DNA from: Fibrobacterota bacterium
GTDB lineage: Bacteria; Fibrobacterota; Chitinivibrionia; Chitinivibrionales; Chitinispirillaceae
Reading direction: 5' to 3'
NCBI GenBank assembly: GCA_023412475.1
Contig: JAEYNR010000089.1
Location: forward strand, 10,977-74,976
DNA length: 64,000 nucleotides
Part shown: positions 41,194-50,526 of the stretch, piece by piece
Layout of the letters: each line of letters starts with the position of its first letter
How positions within the stretch are numbered: position 1 is the stretch's first letter
Notes under the pieces: model-generated
Databases searched by the model: none
Told to the model about the DNA's origin: nothing
Seen by the model: the letters and a program-made list of their open reading frames with translations, nothing else
Made by a program: the position numbers and the translations under genes

Positions 41194-43563
41194 ATGATAT
41201 TACGGTATTGGGCGATTTTTCTATCACTCACTTTTCTCTGCGGGTTTTCCTGGGCTCAGCAACCTGATTCTATGGACAGAGAATATGGTCCTGCAGCTTA
41301 TGCTCAAGAGTATGATCCTGATACCGCCAAGCAGACTAGCGGGGTAAAGGTCCTTGATTCTCTGGCTATCGAGGGGCTCAGTACACATTCGCCTTCCATT
41401 GTAAAAAATGCTCTTGATATCAGAGTTGGAAAGCCTCTGAATATAAATGATCTTCAGGAATCAATACGCCGTGTCTACAATTTGAATCTTTTCCGTTCTG
41501 TGGACTTTTATGTGATATCTGAAAGTGATTCCACTGTAAATCTGAAATTGCAACTCGAAGAGTATCCGGTTTGTGAGAATGTGGAGTATGAAGGCAATAG
41601 AAAGCTGAAAAACAAGGATTTTGAAGAGAAGGTTACTCTTTTAAAGAAGGGGCAGATTATAACCGATGATGTTCTTTTTGATCTGAAGAGGAAAATAAAA
41701 GAACTATATATCGAAAAGGGGTATAATCTGGCTGAAATAAATACTGAACTGGTGAAGTCCAGAATACCCGGAAATGCCTTTGTTAAAGTGAATATCAAGG
41801 AAGGGCCTAAAGTACGGGTAGTAAGTGTCATGTTTAAGGGAAATAAAGAGGTCAAAGAATCCAAGCTTGCCCGAAAATTTAAAACTAAGGAAAAACGCTG
41901 GTTCCGGGGTGCTGAATTTAACAAAGATCTCTATCGTGAGCATCTGGATACTCTCGTCTACTTCTACAATGACCTGGGATACCTGGACGCATCGATTGTG
42001 AAAGACAGCGTCTGGTATGGTGATTCCAAAAGGGATATCTTTATAGAGATTACTGTTGATGAGGGTAAAAAATATTATACGGGCGATTTTTTCTTCAAAG
42101 GCAACCGTATCATTCCTACAGATTCCCTGAATTCAAAAATAACTTTGAAAAAAGACAAACCATTCAAGAAAAACCTCTATGAAATGACCAAATACATGGT
42201 CGAAAATACATTTCGTGAGGAAGGGTATTTGTGGGTTCGGGTAGATGAGAAGCGTCATTATCGTGGGGACACAATCGATGTTACCTTCAATATCAGCGAA
42301 GGACGACCGGCTATTGTGCGTAAGGTCGATGTCGTAGGTAACAATAAAACCCTTGAAAAGGTGGTACGCCGTGAAATCGACCTTTATCCAGGGAAAAAGT
42401 ATAAACAATCACTGATGCTGCGCAGCAGACAAAAGATAATGGCTCTTAATTATTTCAGTGATGTAAAACCAGATCTGATTCCCAATGAAGATGGCACAAT
42501 TGATCTTATTTTTGACATTACTGAAAAAGATAATATCGGTCAATTACAGGTCGGTGCTGCCTATAGCAGCGAGAGTTTTGTGGGTACTTTTTCCACCTCT
42601 ATTCCAAATTTCAGAGGCAAGGGGCAGTTGCTGGACATCAACGTCGAATTTGGAAAAAGGTACCAGAATTTCAGACTTGGCTTTACTGAGCCGTGGGCAT
42701 TCGATATACCACTGCTGCTTGCAGGACAGGCTTTTTATACTATGCACGAGTATTATAAAGGAGAGACTAATAAAAGTGTGGGATTTAGACTTACTGCCGG
42801 ACGCTCGAGACTGAAGTGGCCAGACAATAATTTTAAATTCCAGGGTTCCTATCAGTTCAGCTTTGAAAAAAGTAGCATCCCCTCTGTAAGCAGACCACTG
42901 TACAATCTTGAGGTGCTTGAAGAGGGTTATCTCAACCTAATATCCTTTAACGTTTCCAGGTACGATCTGGATTTACCTCTTTTCCCCACAAAGGGTGACA
43001 GACTTTCTATCGAGCCTCAGATTGCGTGGGGACCTGGTGATAAATATTTTCGATTTTTCAAAGGAAAACTTAAATACGAACATTATTTTCCTCTGGCTGG
43101 AAAGTTGGTATTGGGAAGCCGTACGAATTTTGGGCTTATTACCGGACTGGGCCAGGATATAAGAATCGGACGTGCTGAGTTGTTTAATCTTGGTGGAGTT
43201 CTCACCGGAGATGGCGATTTGCGGGGATATCCTGAATATGAGTTTGGTGGCTGGTATGGAGACGATGTTGAAAGTGGCTTGACTCTTTTTACTACGTCTC
43301 TGGAGTTACGTTACCCTCTGCTTGATCAGCAGCTTTATCTGGGAGTCTTTGCTGATGCAGGGAATACCTGGAGCGGCTTATCAAAAATTAATTTCGGGGA
43401 TCTGTATAAATCGGTTGGATTTGGCATTCGTCTGAATGTTCCGATGTTGGGGATCATGGGTTTTGATTTCGGTTATGGTTTGGATGATCCTAATAAGAAC
43501 AACCGTTTTGAGAAGAAACCAAATGGATGGGAAGTACATTTCTTAATGAATAGAGGTTTTTAA
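41194..43563 (+). CDS. bamA: Outer-membrane protein assembly factor BamA
   Basis: The 789-residue protein has a Sec signal (MILRYWAIFLSLTFLCGFSWA), five POTRA domains (about 45-430; recognisable starts such as VLDSLAIEGLSTHSP and VRVVSVMFKGNKEV) and a C-terminal 16-strand barrel with the conserved LRGYPEYEFGG loop, ending in Phe. It folds and inserts outer-membrane beta-barrels. ATG 41194 with AGAGG is preferred over the TTG at 41176. It heads the bamA-skp-lpxD-lpxC/fabZ-lpxA order usual in Gram-negatives. Confidence 0.93.
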   Translation: MILRYWAIFLSLTFLCGFSWAQQPDSMDREYGPAAYAQEYDPDTAKQTSGVKVLDSLAIEGLSTHSPSIVKNALDIRVGKPLNINDLQESIRRVYNLNLFRSVDFYVISESDSTVNLKLQLEEYPVCENVEYEGNRKLKNKDFEEKVTLLKKGQIITDDVLFDLKRKIKELYIEKGYNLAEINTELVKSRIPGNAFVKVNIKEGPKVRVVSVMFKGNKEVKESKLARKFKTKEKRWFRGAEFNKDLYREHLDTLVYFYNDLGYLDASIVKDSVWYGDSKRDIFIEITVDEGKKYYTGDFFFKGNRIIPTDSLNSKITLKKDKPFKKNLYEMTKYMVENTFREEGYLWVRVDEKRHYRGDTIDVTFNISEGRPAIVRKVDVVGNNKTLEKVVRREIDLYPGKKYKQSLMLRSRQKIMALNYFSDVKPDLIPNEDGTIDLIFDITEKDNIGQLQVGAAYSSESFVGTFSTSIPNFRGKGQLLDINVEFGKRYQNFRLGFTEPWAFDIPLLLAGQAFYTMHEYYKGETNKSVGFRLTAGRSRLKWPDNNFKFQGSYQFSFEKSSIPSVSRPLYNLEVLEEGYLNLISFNVSRYDLDLPLFPTKGDRLSIEPQIAWGPGDKYFRFFKGKLKYEHYFPLAGKLVLGSRTNFGLITGLGQDIRIGRAELFNLGGVLTGDGDLRGYPEYEFGGWYGDDVESGLTLFTTSLELRYPLLDQQLYLGVFADAGNTWSGLSKINFGDLYKSVGFGIRLNVPMLGIMGFDFGYGLDDPNKNNRFEKKPNGWEVHFLMNRGF

Positions 43564-43633
43564 GAGTTTCTAATTCTTGAGCAGGATGCGCTGCTGCCCG
43601 GGGGTGGAAATGCTTAAGAAAAAGGAGGATTAT

Positions 43634-44152
43634 ATGCGCAAAGGTTTTATCGTTGGTGTTATGGCTCTCTGTGTGAGTGTAGCTGCATTGCATGCTGAGA
43701 TGAAAGTTGGATATATAAATTCTGAGGAGATCTTTACCCAATACGAAGGTACAAAATTGGCTCAGGACAAATTCAACAAAGAGGTCGCCAAATGGGAGCA
43801 GGATGCATCCAAAAAACAAAAAGAGTTGAAGGATCTCAAAGAGCAGCTTGATAAGCAAAGTCTTCTTCTGAGTGCTGAGCGTAAAAAAGAACTTGAAGAT
43901 TCTCTGAATACCAAAATGGTAGCTTATCAGGAATTCCTTCAGCAGAAATTTGGACAGAAAGGTGAAGCTCTTGTTAAAAATGAAGAGCTGACAAAACCGA
44001 TTCTGGAAAAAATTCAAAAAATATTAGATAAAATTGCAGCTGACGAGAATTATGATTTTATATTTGATGCTCGGGCTGGTGGGATGGTTCATGCCAAGCC
44101 TGCTTACAATTTGAATAAACGGGTATTGGACCTCCTAAATAAGGAGAAATAA
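43634..44152 (+). CDS. skp: Periplasmic chaperone Skp/OmpH
   Basis: The 172-residue protein has a signal peptide (MRKGFIVGVMALCVSVAALHA) and a long helical coiled-coil body typical of Skp: VGYINSEEIFTQYEGTKLAQ, then Lys/Glu-rich helices. It is a trimeric holdase that delivers outer-membrane proteins to BamA. The start at 43634 follows an excellent AAAGGAGG; an in-frame upstream extension lacks signal-peptide features. lpxD begins two bases after its stop. Confidence 0.9.
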   Translation: MRKGFIVGVMALCVSVAALHAEMKVGYINSEEIFTQYEGTKLAQDKFNKEVAKWEQDASKKQKELKDLKEQLDKQSLLLSAERKKELEDSLNTKMVAYQEFLQQKFGQKGEALVKNEELTKPILEKIQKILDKIAADENYDFIFDARAGGMVHAKPAYNLNKRVLDLLNKEK

Positions 44153-44154
44153 TC

Positions 44155-45195
44155 TTGCTTAAGCTCTCGGTTGTGGCTAAGGCTATAGATGCGGTAGTTC
44201 CGGAGGGAACTGCCGATTTTACTATCAGCGGAATCAATAGTCCACAAAACGCTTCTGAATCTGAACTGGTTTTCCTCTCCAGCCCTAAGTATCTTTCGCA
44301 GGTAGAAAAATGCAGCTCCAGATTTGTAATCGTTAAAAAGGGGCTCTCTGTTCCTGAGAAAATATGTCTGCAAGTAGATGACCCATACCTGGGGTATGCT
44401 AAAGTAGCACAGCTTTTCGAGGATGTATCTTCGCTTTTTGGTGAGAGTGTATCTGAGAGCAGTATTATCGATTCGACTGCTCAAATTGATCCTTCCACAA
44501 CTGTTGGACCTGGTACTATTATTGGGCCCAATGTCATAATAGGGCCCCGATGCCGAATCGCTGCCGGATGTATTATCGAAAAGGATACGGTAATCGGTTC
44601 TGATTGCCGTATCGACTCGGGTGTAATTATTCGATGGGGCACCAGAATCGATAACAGGGTAATATTGCAGTCTGGCGCGGTTATCGGAAGCGATGGCTTT
44701 GGAAATGCTATGGAGGGACCGCGTTTTGTAAGAATTCCCTGTTTTGGAAATGTAGTCATAGAAGATGATGCAGATATAGGTGCTAACACCACAATCGACA
44801 GAGGTAATTTTGAGCCCACCATTATTGGTAAAGGTGTAAAAATCGATAACCTGGTCCATATTGCACATAATGTCACTGTGGGTGAGAACACTGCCATGGC
44901 GGCTCAGGTGGGGATATCTGGAAGCACAAAGATCGGTAAGCAGGTGATTCTGGCTGGACAGGTCGGAATGGTTGGCCATATTGAGATAGGGGATGGTACT
45001 TTTATCGGTGCCAAGGCTGGTGTTTCTAAGGGAACGGCCCCTGGAGCAAAGATAACCGGCTATCCTGCCAGAGATCTTATGACTATGCGAAGAATCGAAG
45101 CCGCGCAGGCATCTTTGCCTGAGTTGCTTAAGGAAATTAAAAAACTCAAAAAAGAGATCGAAGATTTAAAAAATTCGGTTATTACTAATTCATAG
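44155..45195 (+). CDS. lpxD: UDP-3-O-acylglucosamine N-acyltransferase LpxD
   Basis: The 346-residue protein has the LpxD N-terminal uridine-binding domain, a left-handed beta-helix of hexapeptide repeats, the catalytic histidine region NLVHIAHNVTVG near 239-250, and a C-terminal helix. It adds the second acyl chain in lipid A synthesis. The start is TTG 44155, seven bases after AAGGAG inside the skp stop region, so it is coupled to skp. Confidence 0.93.
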   Translation: MLKLSVVAKAIDAVVPEGTADFTISGINSPQNASESELVFLSSPKYLSQVEKCSSRFVIVKKGLSVPEKICLQVDDPYLGYAKVAQLFEDVSSLFGESVSESSIIDSTAQIDPSTTVGPGTIIGPNVIIGPRCRIAAGCIIEKDTVIGSDCRIDSGVIIRWGTRIDNRVILQSGAVIGSDGFGNAMEGPRFVRIPCFGNVVIEDDADIGANTTIDRGNFEPTIIGKGVKIDNLVHIAHNVTVGENTAMAAQVGISGSTKIGKQVILAGQVGMVGHIEIGDGTFIGAKAGVSKGTAPGAKITGYPARDLMTMRRIEAAQASLPELLKEIKKLKKEIEDLKNSVITNS

Positions 45196-45225
45196 GTTTT
45201 GTTCAGAAAGGATTTCTTAAGCACT

Positions 45226-46581
45226 ATGGCCTTGCAGCAGACAATCGGCAAAAGTGTTTCTATTACTGGTGTTGGACTTCATACCGGTGCTCTTGCTAAA
45301 GTTACATTTAATCCGGCTCCCGAAAATTATGGAATCCGTTTTGTAAGAGTTGATCTGGAAAATAAACCGGAAATAATTGCAGATATAGATAATGTAGTTG
45401 ATCTGGCCAGGGGAACTGCCATTGGAATGGACAGTATAAGGGTCTACTCTGTCGAGCATGTCATGGCCTGTTTTGCCGGTATGAAAATTGACAACTGCCG
45501 GGTTGAAGTGGATGCTCAGGAGATCCCATTAATGGATGGCTCTTCACTGCCGTATGTGAAACTGGTAAAAGAGGCCGGAATCGTAGAGCAGCAGGCTGAA
45601 CGTGAATATATCACTATCGATGAACCGGCAATCTTTGTTAAAGGTGATGTGGCTCTGGCCGCTTTCCCATTGGATCATTTCAGGCTTACCCTGGAAATAG
45701 ATTATAACTACCCAAAAATGGGAGCTCAATATACTACTCTTTTCTCTCTGGATGATTTCGAAAAAGATTTTGCTCCTGCACGTACATTCTGTTTTCTCTC
45801 GGAGATTGAAAAACTAAGAGAACAGGGCCTGATTAAGGGTGGCTCTCTGGATAGTGCACTGGTGGTTCAGGATGTAGATTTAACAAAAGATCACATAGAT
45901 TACATCAGAAGACTTTTTTCATGGCAAGGACCCATTGAGTCGGGGGGAAATGGCTTTCTCAACACTACAGAGTTGAGGTTCTGGAATGAACCATGCCGTC
46001 ACAAGGCACTGGACCTCATTGGTGATCTTTATCTTCTGGGTAAACCGATTAAGGCACACATCATAGGTGCCAGAACAGGTCACGCTGCAAATATTGCTGT
46101 AGCAAAAGACATCCGTGAGGCTTTAAATAAAAAAGAAAAAACTAATACCAGCATTGAGATGACCTATGATGACATTCTCAATACAATTCCTCATCGCCAC
46201 CCTTTCCTCTTTGTGGATAAAGTTCTGGAAATTGTTCCAAGGGAAAAAATCGTTGCACAGAAAAATGTCTCCTTTAACGATAATTTCTTTGAGGGGCATT
46301 TTCCTGGAAATCCGGTAATGCCTGGGGTGCTGCAGATTGAGGCTTTGGCTCAGGCTGCTACCATTATGGGATTATTTGGAAGCGGATCGGCTGAGAAAAA
46401 GGTGCTGTTTCTTGGTATTGATAGTGCTCGTTTCAGAGGTGTTGTGCGTCCGGGTGACACTTTACGTCTGGAAGTCAAAATGATCACTTTTCGCCGGGGT
46501 ACTGGTAAATTTCAGGGGAAGGCATATGTGGGTGATAAACTGGTTTGCGAAGCTGATATGCTGGCGATGCTGGGAAGTTAA
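45226..46581 (+). CDS. lpxC/fabZ: Fused LpxC deacetylase - FabZ dehydratase
   Basis: This 451-residue protein joins two enzymes. Residues 1 to about 300 are LpxC, the zinc deacetylase that commits to lipid A: GVGLHTG at 15-21, zinc His78 in SVEHVMAC, the HKALDLIGD ligands near 259-263 and GHAANIAVAK. Residues about 312-451 are FabZ, a hot-dog 3-hydroxyacyl-ACP dehydratase with IPHRHPFLFVD and GHFPGNPVMPG. The fusion is known from Bacteroidota, Chlorobi and Fibrobacterota, and links use of hydroxyacyl-ACP for lipid A with fatty-acid elongation. I use ATG 45226; an in-frame TTG lies at 45199. Confidence 0.95.
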   Translation: MALQQTIGKSVSITGVGLHTGALAKVTFNPAPENYGIRFVRVDLENKPEIIADIDNVVDLARGTAIGMDSIRVYSVEHVMACFAGMKIDNCRVEVDAQEIPLMDGSSLPYVKLVKEAGIVEQQAEREYITIDEPAIFVKGDVALAAFPLDHFRLTLEIDYNYPKMGAQYTTLFSLDDFEKDFAPARTFCFLSEIEKLREQGLIKGGSLDSALVVQDVDLTKDHIDYIRRLFSWQGPIESGGNGFLNTTELRFWNEPCRHKALDLIGDLYLLGKPIKAHIIGARTGHAANIAVAKDIREALNKKEKTNTSIEMTYDDILNTIPHRHPFLFVDKVLEIVPREKIVAQKNVSFNDNFFEGHFPGNPVMPGVLQIEALAQAATIMGLFGSGSAEKKVLFLGIDSARFRGVVRPGDTLRLEVKMITFRRGTGKFQGKAYVGDKLVCEADMLAMLGS

Positions 46582-46596
46582 AGATAGAGGATTATT

Positions 46597-47403
46597 ATGT
46601 CTAATAATATTCACCCCACGGCCGTTATCGATCCTGGAGCTGTTTTGGGAACCGGTATCACTGTCGGTCCCTATACCGTTATTGAAGATGATGTAGAAAT
46701 CGGGGATGGTTGTACAATCGGGCCACATGTCCAGATTGCAGAGGGTACAAGAATAGGTGAAAAAACACAGATCTTCAAAGGTGCTGCTATCGGTCTGGTC
46801 CCTCAGGATAAAAAGTTTTCTGGTGAAAAAACATATACCTTTATCGGGAAAAATGGCTTTATTCGTGAATTTGTGACTATTAACCGGGGCACAATCGATC
46901 GGGGTGAAACCCGAATAGGCGACAATAGCTGGATAATGGCCTATTGTCATATCGCACACGACTGTGTTCTGGGAAACGATGTCACTATCTCCAACAGTCT
47001 GGCAATGGCAGGGCATGTAGAGGTCGGAAATTATGTGACTATCGGCGGTATCGTCCCGGTACATCAGTTCACCCGAATAGGTGATTACGCCTTTATCGGC
47101 GCTGTTTCCCGACCCTTTATGGATGTAGTTCCTTATGCTATATGCAGTGGGGAAGGTGAGACGCGAATTGTTGGAATAAACAAGGTGGGACTGGAACGTC
47201 ACGGGTTTTCTGTTGAGAGGCGTCAGAATATAAAACGGGCATTCAAAATTCTTTTCAGAGAAAATCTTACCTTAAATAAAGCCATCGACAAGCTTTCTCT
47301 TACTTTCCCGGGTGATAAGGATATAGAGGTTCTGTCAAATTTTGTAAAAGGAAGCTCACGGGGTTTGATGAGAATGAAGGATTCTGAGTCCGATTATACC
47401 TAA
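46597..47403 (+). CDS. lpxA: UDP-N-acetylglucosamine acyltransferase LpxA
   Basis: The 268-residue protein is a left-handed beta-helix acyltransferase with the catalytic histidine segment MAYCHIAHDCVLGNDV near 111-126 and the C-terminal helical domain (GLERHGFSVERRQNIKRAFK). It puts the first acyl chain on UDP-GlcNAc. It starts 15 bases after lpxC/fabZ and closes the operon, followed at once by a hairpin. Confidence 0.95.
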   Translation: MSNNIHPTAVIDPGAVLGTGITVGPYTVIEDDVEIGDGCTIGPHVQIAEGTRIGEKTQIFKGAAIGLVPQDKKFSGEKTYTFIGKNGFIREFVTINRGTIDRGETRIGDNSWIMAYCHIAHDCVLGNDVTISNSLAMAGHVEVGNYVTIGGIVPVHQFTRIGDYAFIGAVSRPFMDVVPYAICSGEGETRIVGINKVGLERHGFSVERRQNIKRAFKILFRENLTLNKAIDKLSLTFPGDKDIEVLSNFVKGSSRGLMRMKDSESDYT

Positions 47404-47408
47404 ATTTC

Positions 47409-47445
47409 CGCAGTAGATTGGTGCGGATAAACACAATCTATTGCG
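47409..47445 (+). terminator. Stem-loop at the end of the lpx operon
   Basis: CGCAGTAGATTG (47409-47420) pairs with CAATCTATTGCG (47434-47445) with one G-U pair, 12 pairs in all, six bases after the lpxA stop. No T-tract follows, so it may end transcription with help or protect the mRNA end. Confidence 0.4.
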
Positions 47446-47499
47446 CAAATATCCAGACCAAAAGCTAACCACGCTGCAGACTGTTTGCTTTTTAAGCCT

Positions 47500-47655
47500 G
47501 AGAATAAACTGACAAATTGCATGCTAACCATCTTCTAACCTTAGAGTAAGCTGACAATTTGCATACTACCCACCTTCCAAACTGAGAGTAAGCTGGCAAA
47601 TTGCATGCTATCCATCTTCCAAACTGAGAGTGAGCTGACAGGTTGCAGGATAACC
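47500..47655. repeat. Imperfect 42-base tandem repeat, four copies
   Basis: Units begin at 47500, 47544, 47586 and 47628 (spacing 44, 42, 42) and share GAGTAAGCTGACAAATTGCA followed by TGCTA-CCATCTTCCAAACT. In one minus-strand frame each unit gives a 14-residue repeat of the type GRWxxCNLxAYSQF, but no start signal or partner supports a real gene. Confidence 0.7.
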
Positions 47656-48129
47656 CCCAGACTGCCTGATGATTACCATACAAGAAGTTAGCTCCCTTCC
47701 AGGCAGCCAGGTAGATACCAAATTATTTATTGACTTAATGTTTATGAGGCCGATAGGGTTTGAATATAATATTGACTGGCCATGAATCTGTTCTATGGGT
47801 ATCATGCAAGAGTTTAGCCCCCCTTCAAGCTTCTCAATGCATACCAAATATTTTGATAGCCAACCTTTCATCAGCCCGACAGGCATTAAATATTTCCTGA
47901 CCTTACTCTTGGGGGGAAAGTACTTATCATACAGATTTATTGTTAATTTGCAGATAGCAATATGACAAAACAGGGATGTTATAGTTTGGAGGCTGCATCA
48001 ACATCTTACGGTTATCCATCGCCACCTACAGCGGTTTTTAGGATTATCCATTAAAGAAACTCGGCTGAGTTGTTCGGTCTGCCCGAAAAGGTAGGGTTGG
48101 CAACTGTTTTTTTGATTAGGGAAATGGTC
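47656..48129. repeat. Degenerate longer repeat downstream of lpxA
   Basis: Two imperfect copies of a block of about 130 bases can be seen: one near 47670-47735 (ACCATACAAGAAGTTAGCTC... ATACCAAATTA) and one near 47800-47850 (ATCATGCAAGAGTTTAGCCC... ATACCAAATAT). The rest to 48129 has no recognised feature; it lies between the converging ends of lpxA and the AnmK-like gene. Confidence 0.45.
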
Positions 48130-49287
48130 TCAGGGCAAAACCCATCTGGCCAGCGGATCAATTTTGGGAGAGTTACCGCTTTCCCATGGAATTGAAACAC
48201 CGCTTATGTAAGCATCTGATGTAATTCCAAGGGCTAGAGGTATCCTCATATCTGAAGGAATTCCCAGAGCCTCGATACTAAGGACTGGTATTGGAGAAAA
48301 GTAGGTTTTCAGGTATTCCATAAGAGTAAGGTTATTAACTGCGCCTCCAGAAACATAGATAGAGTTGGGTGCTATCTTGAGTTTATATTCTCTTCGGAAA
48401 AAATCATATGCTGAACGTGCAGAAAGGGCCGTGATAGTGGCAACCTGATCTGCGTCAGGAAGGGATTTAAGGGAAGGGAACAGAAGCAGATCATCGAATT
48501 GATTTAACAGGGCATTTTTTGGTGCTGGTTTAAGAAACCATTCGGTAGAAGCCAGTTTGTTGAGGCAGTCTCCTTCTACTTTGCCTTCTGCTGCAAAACA
48601 GCCATCTCTGTCGAACCCATCTTTTGTATTAAGGTTTTCTTTTATGAATTTATTCTGAAGACAGCTTCCCGGGCCACAGTCCGAATCTACAAGCACGGTG
48701 GAGGTTGTTACATCGATAATGGTCATTTTGCAGATTGCCCCGATATTAAGAAACACAGAAATTCCGGTGCTTCGGGAGGCGATGATCTGGTTTCCTGGAT
48801 TTGTGGGCAGAGTACCATTGCCGCCAGCCAGAATATTATGACGGACAAAGTCGGTAAGTACTGGAACATTGAACATGCTGGCCACGTATTGGGCATCACC
48901 CAGAGAGAAGTCCCAATGAGATTGTTGTTGACTCTCTTCAATGGAGCCTCTCCATATTACTGGTTTATTGAGTATGATGTAATGTGGTGAGCGTAATGCA
49001 GTCGGCAGCCCCTTCAATGCTGTTTTAGCAGATTCAGTCAGAAGAGTGGAGACTTTATAATCGAGCCATGAGAGGTCGCTAAGTTTGAAAGACCCATCTT
49101 GTTTAGCACAAAATTCAATAAAATCAGAGACTTTTTGCGGATAAGGTGAGAAGGAGGAGGCCAGTATATCCCAGTTCCCATTGAATTTGAGGTAGAGGCA
49201 TTGAATTCCGCTTTGAACTCCACCCCCGGAAATGATAAGAACTCTTCTTTTTTTAACCTTTTTAAGTTTAGAGAGTGGGTTCATCAT
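48130..49287 (-). CDS. Divergent AnmK-like sugar kinase family protein
   Basis: The 385-residue protein aligns by eye with anhydro-N-acetylmuramic acid kinase over its second half: VLTDFVRHNILAGGNGTLP (with the catalytic Asp of the SDFR-type motif), ISVFLNIGAICKMTII, DCGPGSCLQ, FDRDGCFAAEGKV and IYVSGGAVNN. The N-terminus, however, lacks the usual GLMSGTSLDG phosphate loop and has ISGGGVQSGIQ in its place. AnmK recycles peptidoglycan sugar in the cytoplasm; here activity may be altered or lost. It stands alone on the minus strand. Confidence 0.65.
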   Translation of the reverse strand: MMNPLSKLKKVKKRRVLIISGGGVQSGIQCLYLKFNGNWDILASSFSPYPQKVSDFIEFCAKQDGSFKLSDLSWLDYKVSTLLTESAKTALKGLPTALRSPHYIILNKPVIWRGSIEESQQQSHWDFSLGDAQYVASMFNVPVLTDFVRHNILAGGNGTLPTNPGNQIIASRSTGISVFLNIGAICKMTIIDVTTSTVLVDSDCGPGSCLQNKFIKENLNTKDGFDRDGCFAAEGKVEGDCLNKLASTEWFLKPAPKNALLNQFDDLLLFPSLKSLPDADQVATITALSARSAYDFFRREYKLKIAPNSIYVSGGAVNNLTLMEYLKTYFSPIPVLSIEALGIPSDMRIPLALGITSDAYISGVSIPWESGNSPKIDPLARWVLP

Positions 49288-49340
49288 GAAAGCTTGGAAA
49301 AAGGTGATGAAAATTCTGTTAGAGAAGAGAAATATAAATA

Positions 49341-49471
49341 GTAACTACTCAGCTCTGTGAGACAAAAATTTTGTTGGAAATATCCAACTTGGAAACAGCT
49401 TGAATTAATCAAAAAAAAAAGCTATTTGAAACGCTCCTGTTCCCTAATCCCCCTTATTAAGGGGGCGCTTT
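49341..49471. repeat. Repeat island between AnmK-like and sigma genes
   Basis: The intergenic gap 49288-49668 holds GTAACTACTCAGCTC (49341-49355), which with the next 20 bases matches 22540-22575. It also holds a TATTTGAAAC segment also seen at 22418-22430, and the perfect palindrome CCCCCTTATTAAGGGGG (49449-49465) of the C-rich/G-rich family. The remainder (49472-49611) shows nothing recognised. Confidence 0.6.
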
Positions 49472-49624
49472 CCAGCAGTGGATTTCATTTCCCAGTGCCT
49501 AAGTCGGACAATTTTTAGAAAAATTACCGGAAAGTAATAGCTAGTAGTAACTATAAATCTGCAAACATGGTATGTATTAATTTTTGCTTTTGAAAGCGGT
49601 TTGGAGAGGGAGTAAGAAAAGATA

Positions 49625-49654
49625 GTCCTGTTTAAAAGAAGCAAAAAACAGGAC
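49625..49654 (-). terminator. Intrinsic-type terminator of the sigma factor gene
   Basis: On the minus strand GTCCTGTTT pairs perfectly with AAACAGGAC around a 12-base loop, then TATCTTTTCTTA follows. It starts 14 bases after the sigma gene's stop, in the right orientation. Confidence 0.55.
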
Positions 49655-49668
49655 CATTAAAGGCAGCT

Positions 49669-50526
49669 TCAGCCGTTAAAGTCGGTAAAAACCTTGAGGC
49701 ATCTGCTGCGATAGGAGTTTTTAAGTCGGTGGATAGCCTTTTCTTTTATCTGGCGAACCCGTTCACGGGTGAGATGAAGTCTTTTGCCGATTTCATCCAG
49801 GGTGTGTGGAGTATCTTCGCCAACACCGAAATACAGTTTGAGAACTCTTTTCTCCCTTTCATTAAGGGTGTCAAGGATTTTATTGACTCCCTTCTGCATT
49901 GACATCTCGATAAGCTTGCTGTCGGGCAACTCCTGATCTTCATCATGTAAGAGATCGATCAGTACAGAGCTGTCGTCGGCCTGAACAGGTGTGTCAAGTG
50001 AAAGGTAACGGTTTCCGATTTTCTGGATCTCGAGTACTTCCCTTTCCTGCAAGCCCAGTTCCTGAGCGATTTCCGCCATTGAAGGCACCCTGCGGAATTT
50101 CTGTTCGAGTCTGCTTTGGGTTCGTCCGACTTTGTGAATAATTCCAATGCGGTTCAGAGGTACTCTGGTGATTCTGGAGCGATCAGCGAGTGCGCGCAAT
50201 ATCGCTTGTCTTATCCACCATACAGCATAAGAGATGAATTTGAAGTTACGTTTTTCATCGAACCGTTTTGCAGCCTGTATCAAACCCAGATTACCTTCAC
50301 TTATTAATTCGCCCAGAGGCAGGCCCTGGTTTTGATAGTTTCTGGCTACACTGACCACGAAGCGAAGATTTGCTTTAATCAGTTTTTCCAGAGCTTTTTT
50401 ATCGCCCTGTTTGATTTTTATGGCCAGGCGCGCTTCCTCTTCAGCAGAAAGTGCTTCATTTTTGCTGATGTCTTTTAAATAAAGCTCCAGCGAGTTTTCA
50501 TCGGGGATAATCATTCGTTTTTCCAT
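49669..50526 (-). CDS. Sigma-70 family RNA polymerase sigma factor (short primary type)
   Basis: The 285-residue protein has regions 1.2 (SLELYLKDISKNEALSAEEE), 2 (NLRFVVSVARNYQNQGLPLGELISEGNLGL and FKFISYAVWWIRQAI), 3 and 4 (TLDEIGKRLHLTRERVRQIKEKA), but no region 1.1. This short build is that of primary sigma factors in Bacteroidota and relatives, and also of RpoS-like group 2 factors. Region 2.4 and 4.2 look canonical, so it should read standard -10/-35-like promoters. GGAGG lies ten bases before the ATG. It has its own terminator. Confidence 0.85.
   Translation of the reverse strand: MEKRMIIPDENSLELYLKDISKNEALSAEEEARLAIKIKQGDKKALEKLIKANLRFVVSVARNYQNQGLPLGELISEGNLGLIQAAKRFDEKRNFKFISYAVWWIRQAILRALADRSRITRVPLNRIGIIHKVGRTQSRLEQKFRRVPSMAEIAQELGLQEREVLEIQKIGNRYLSLDTPVQADDSSVLIDLLHDEDQELPDSKLIEMSMQKGVNKILDTLNEREKRVLKLYFGVGEDTPHTLDEIGKRLHLTRERVRQIKEKAIHRLKNSYRSRCLKVFTDFNG

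Noticed and set aside
47500..47655. Possible CRISPR array
   Set aside because: Units are contiguous, diverged and lack unique spacers, and no cas genes are present.
47492..47886. Two minus-strand open frames of 63 and 92 codons over the tandem repeats
   Set aside because: They are by-products of the repeats; no ribosome-binding site, and the composition is unlike that of nearby genes.
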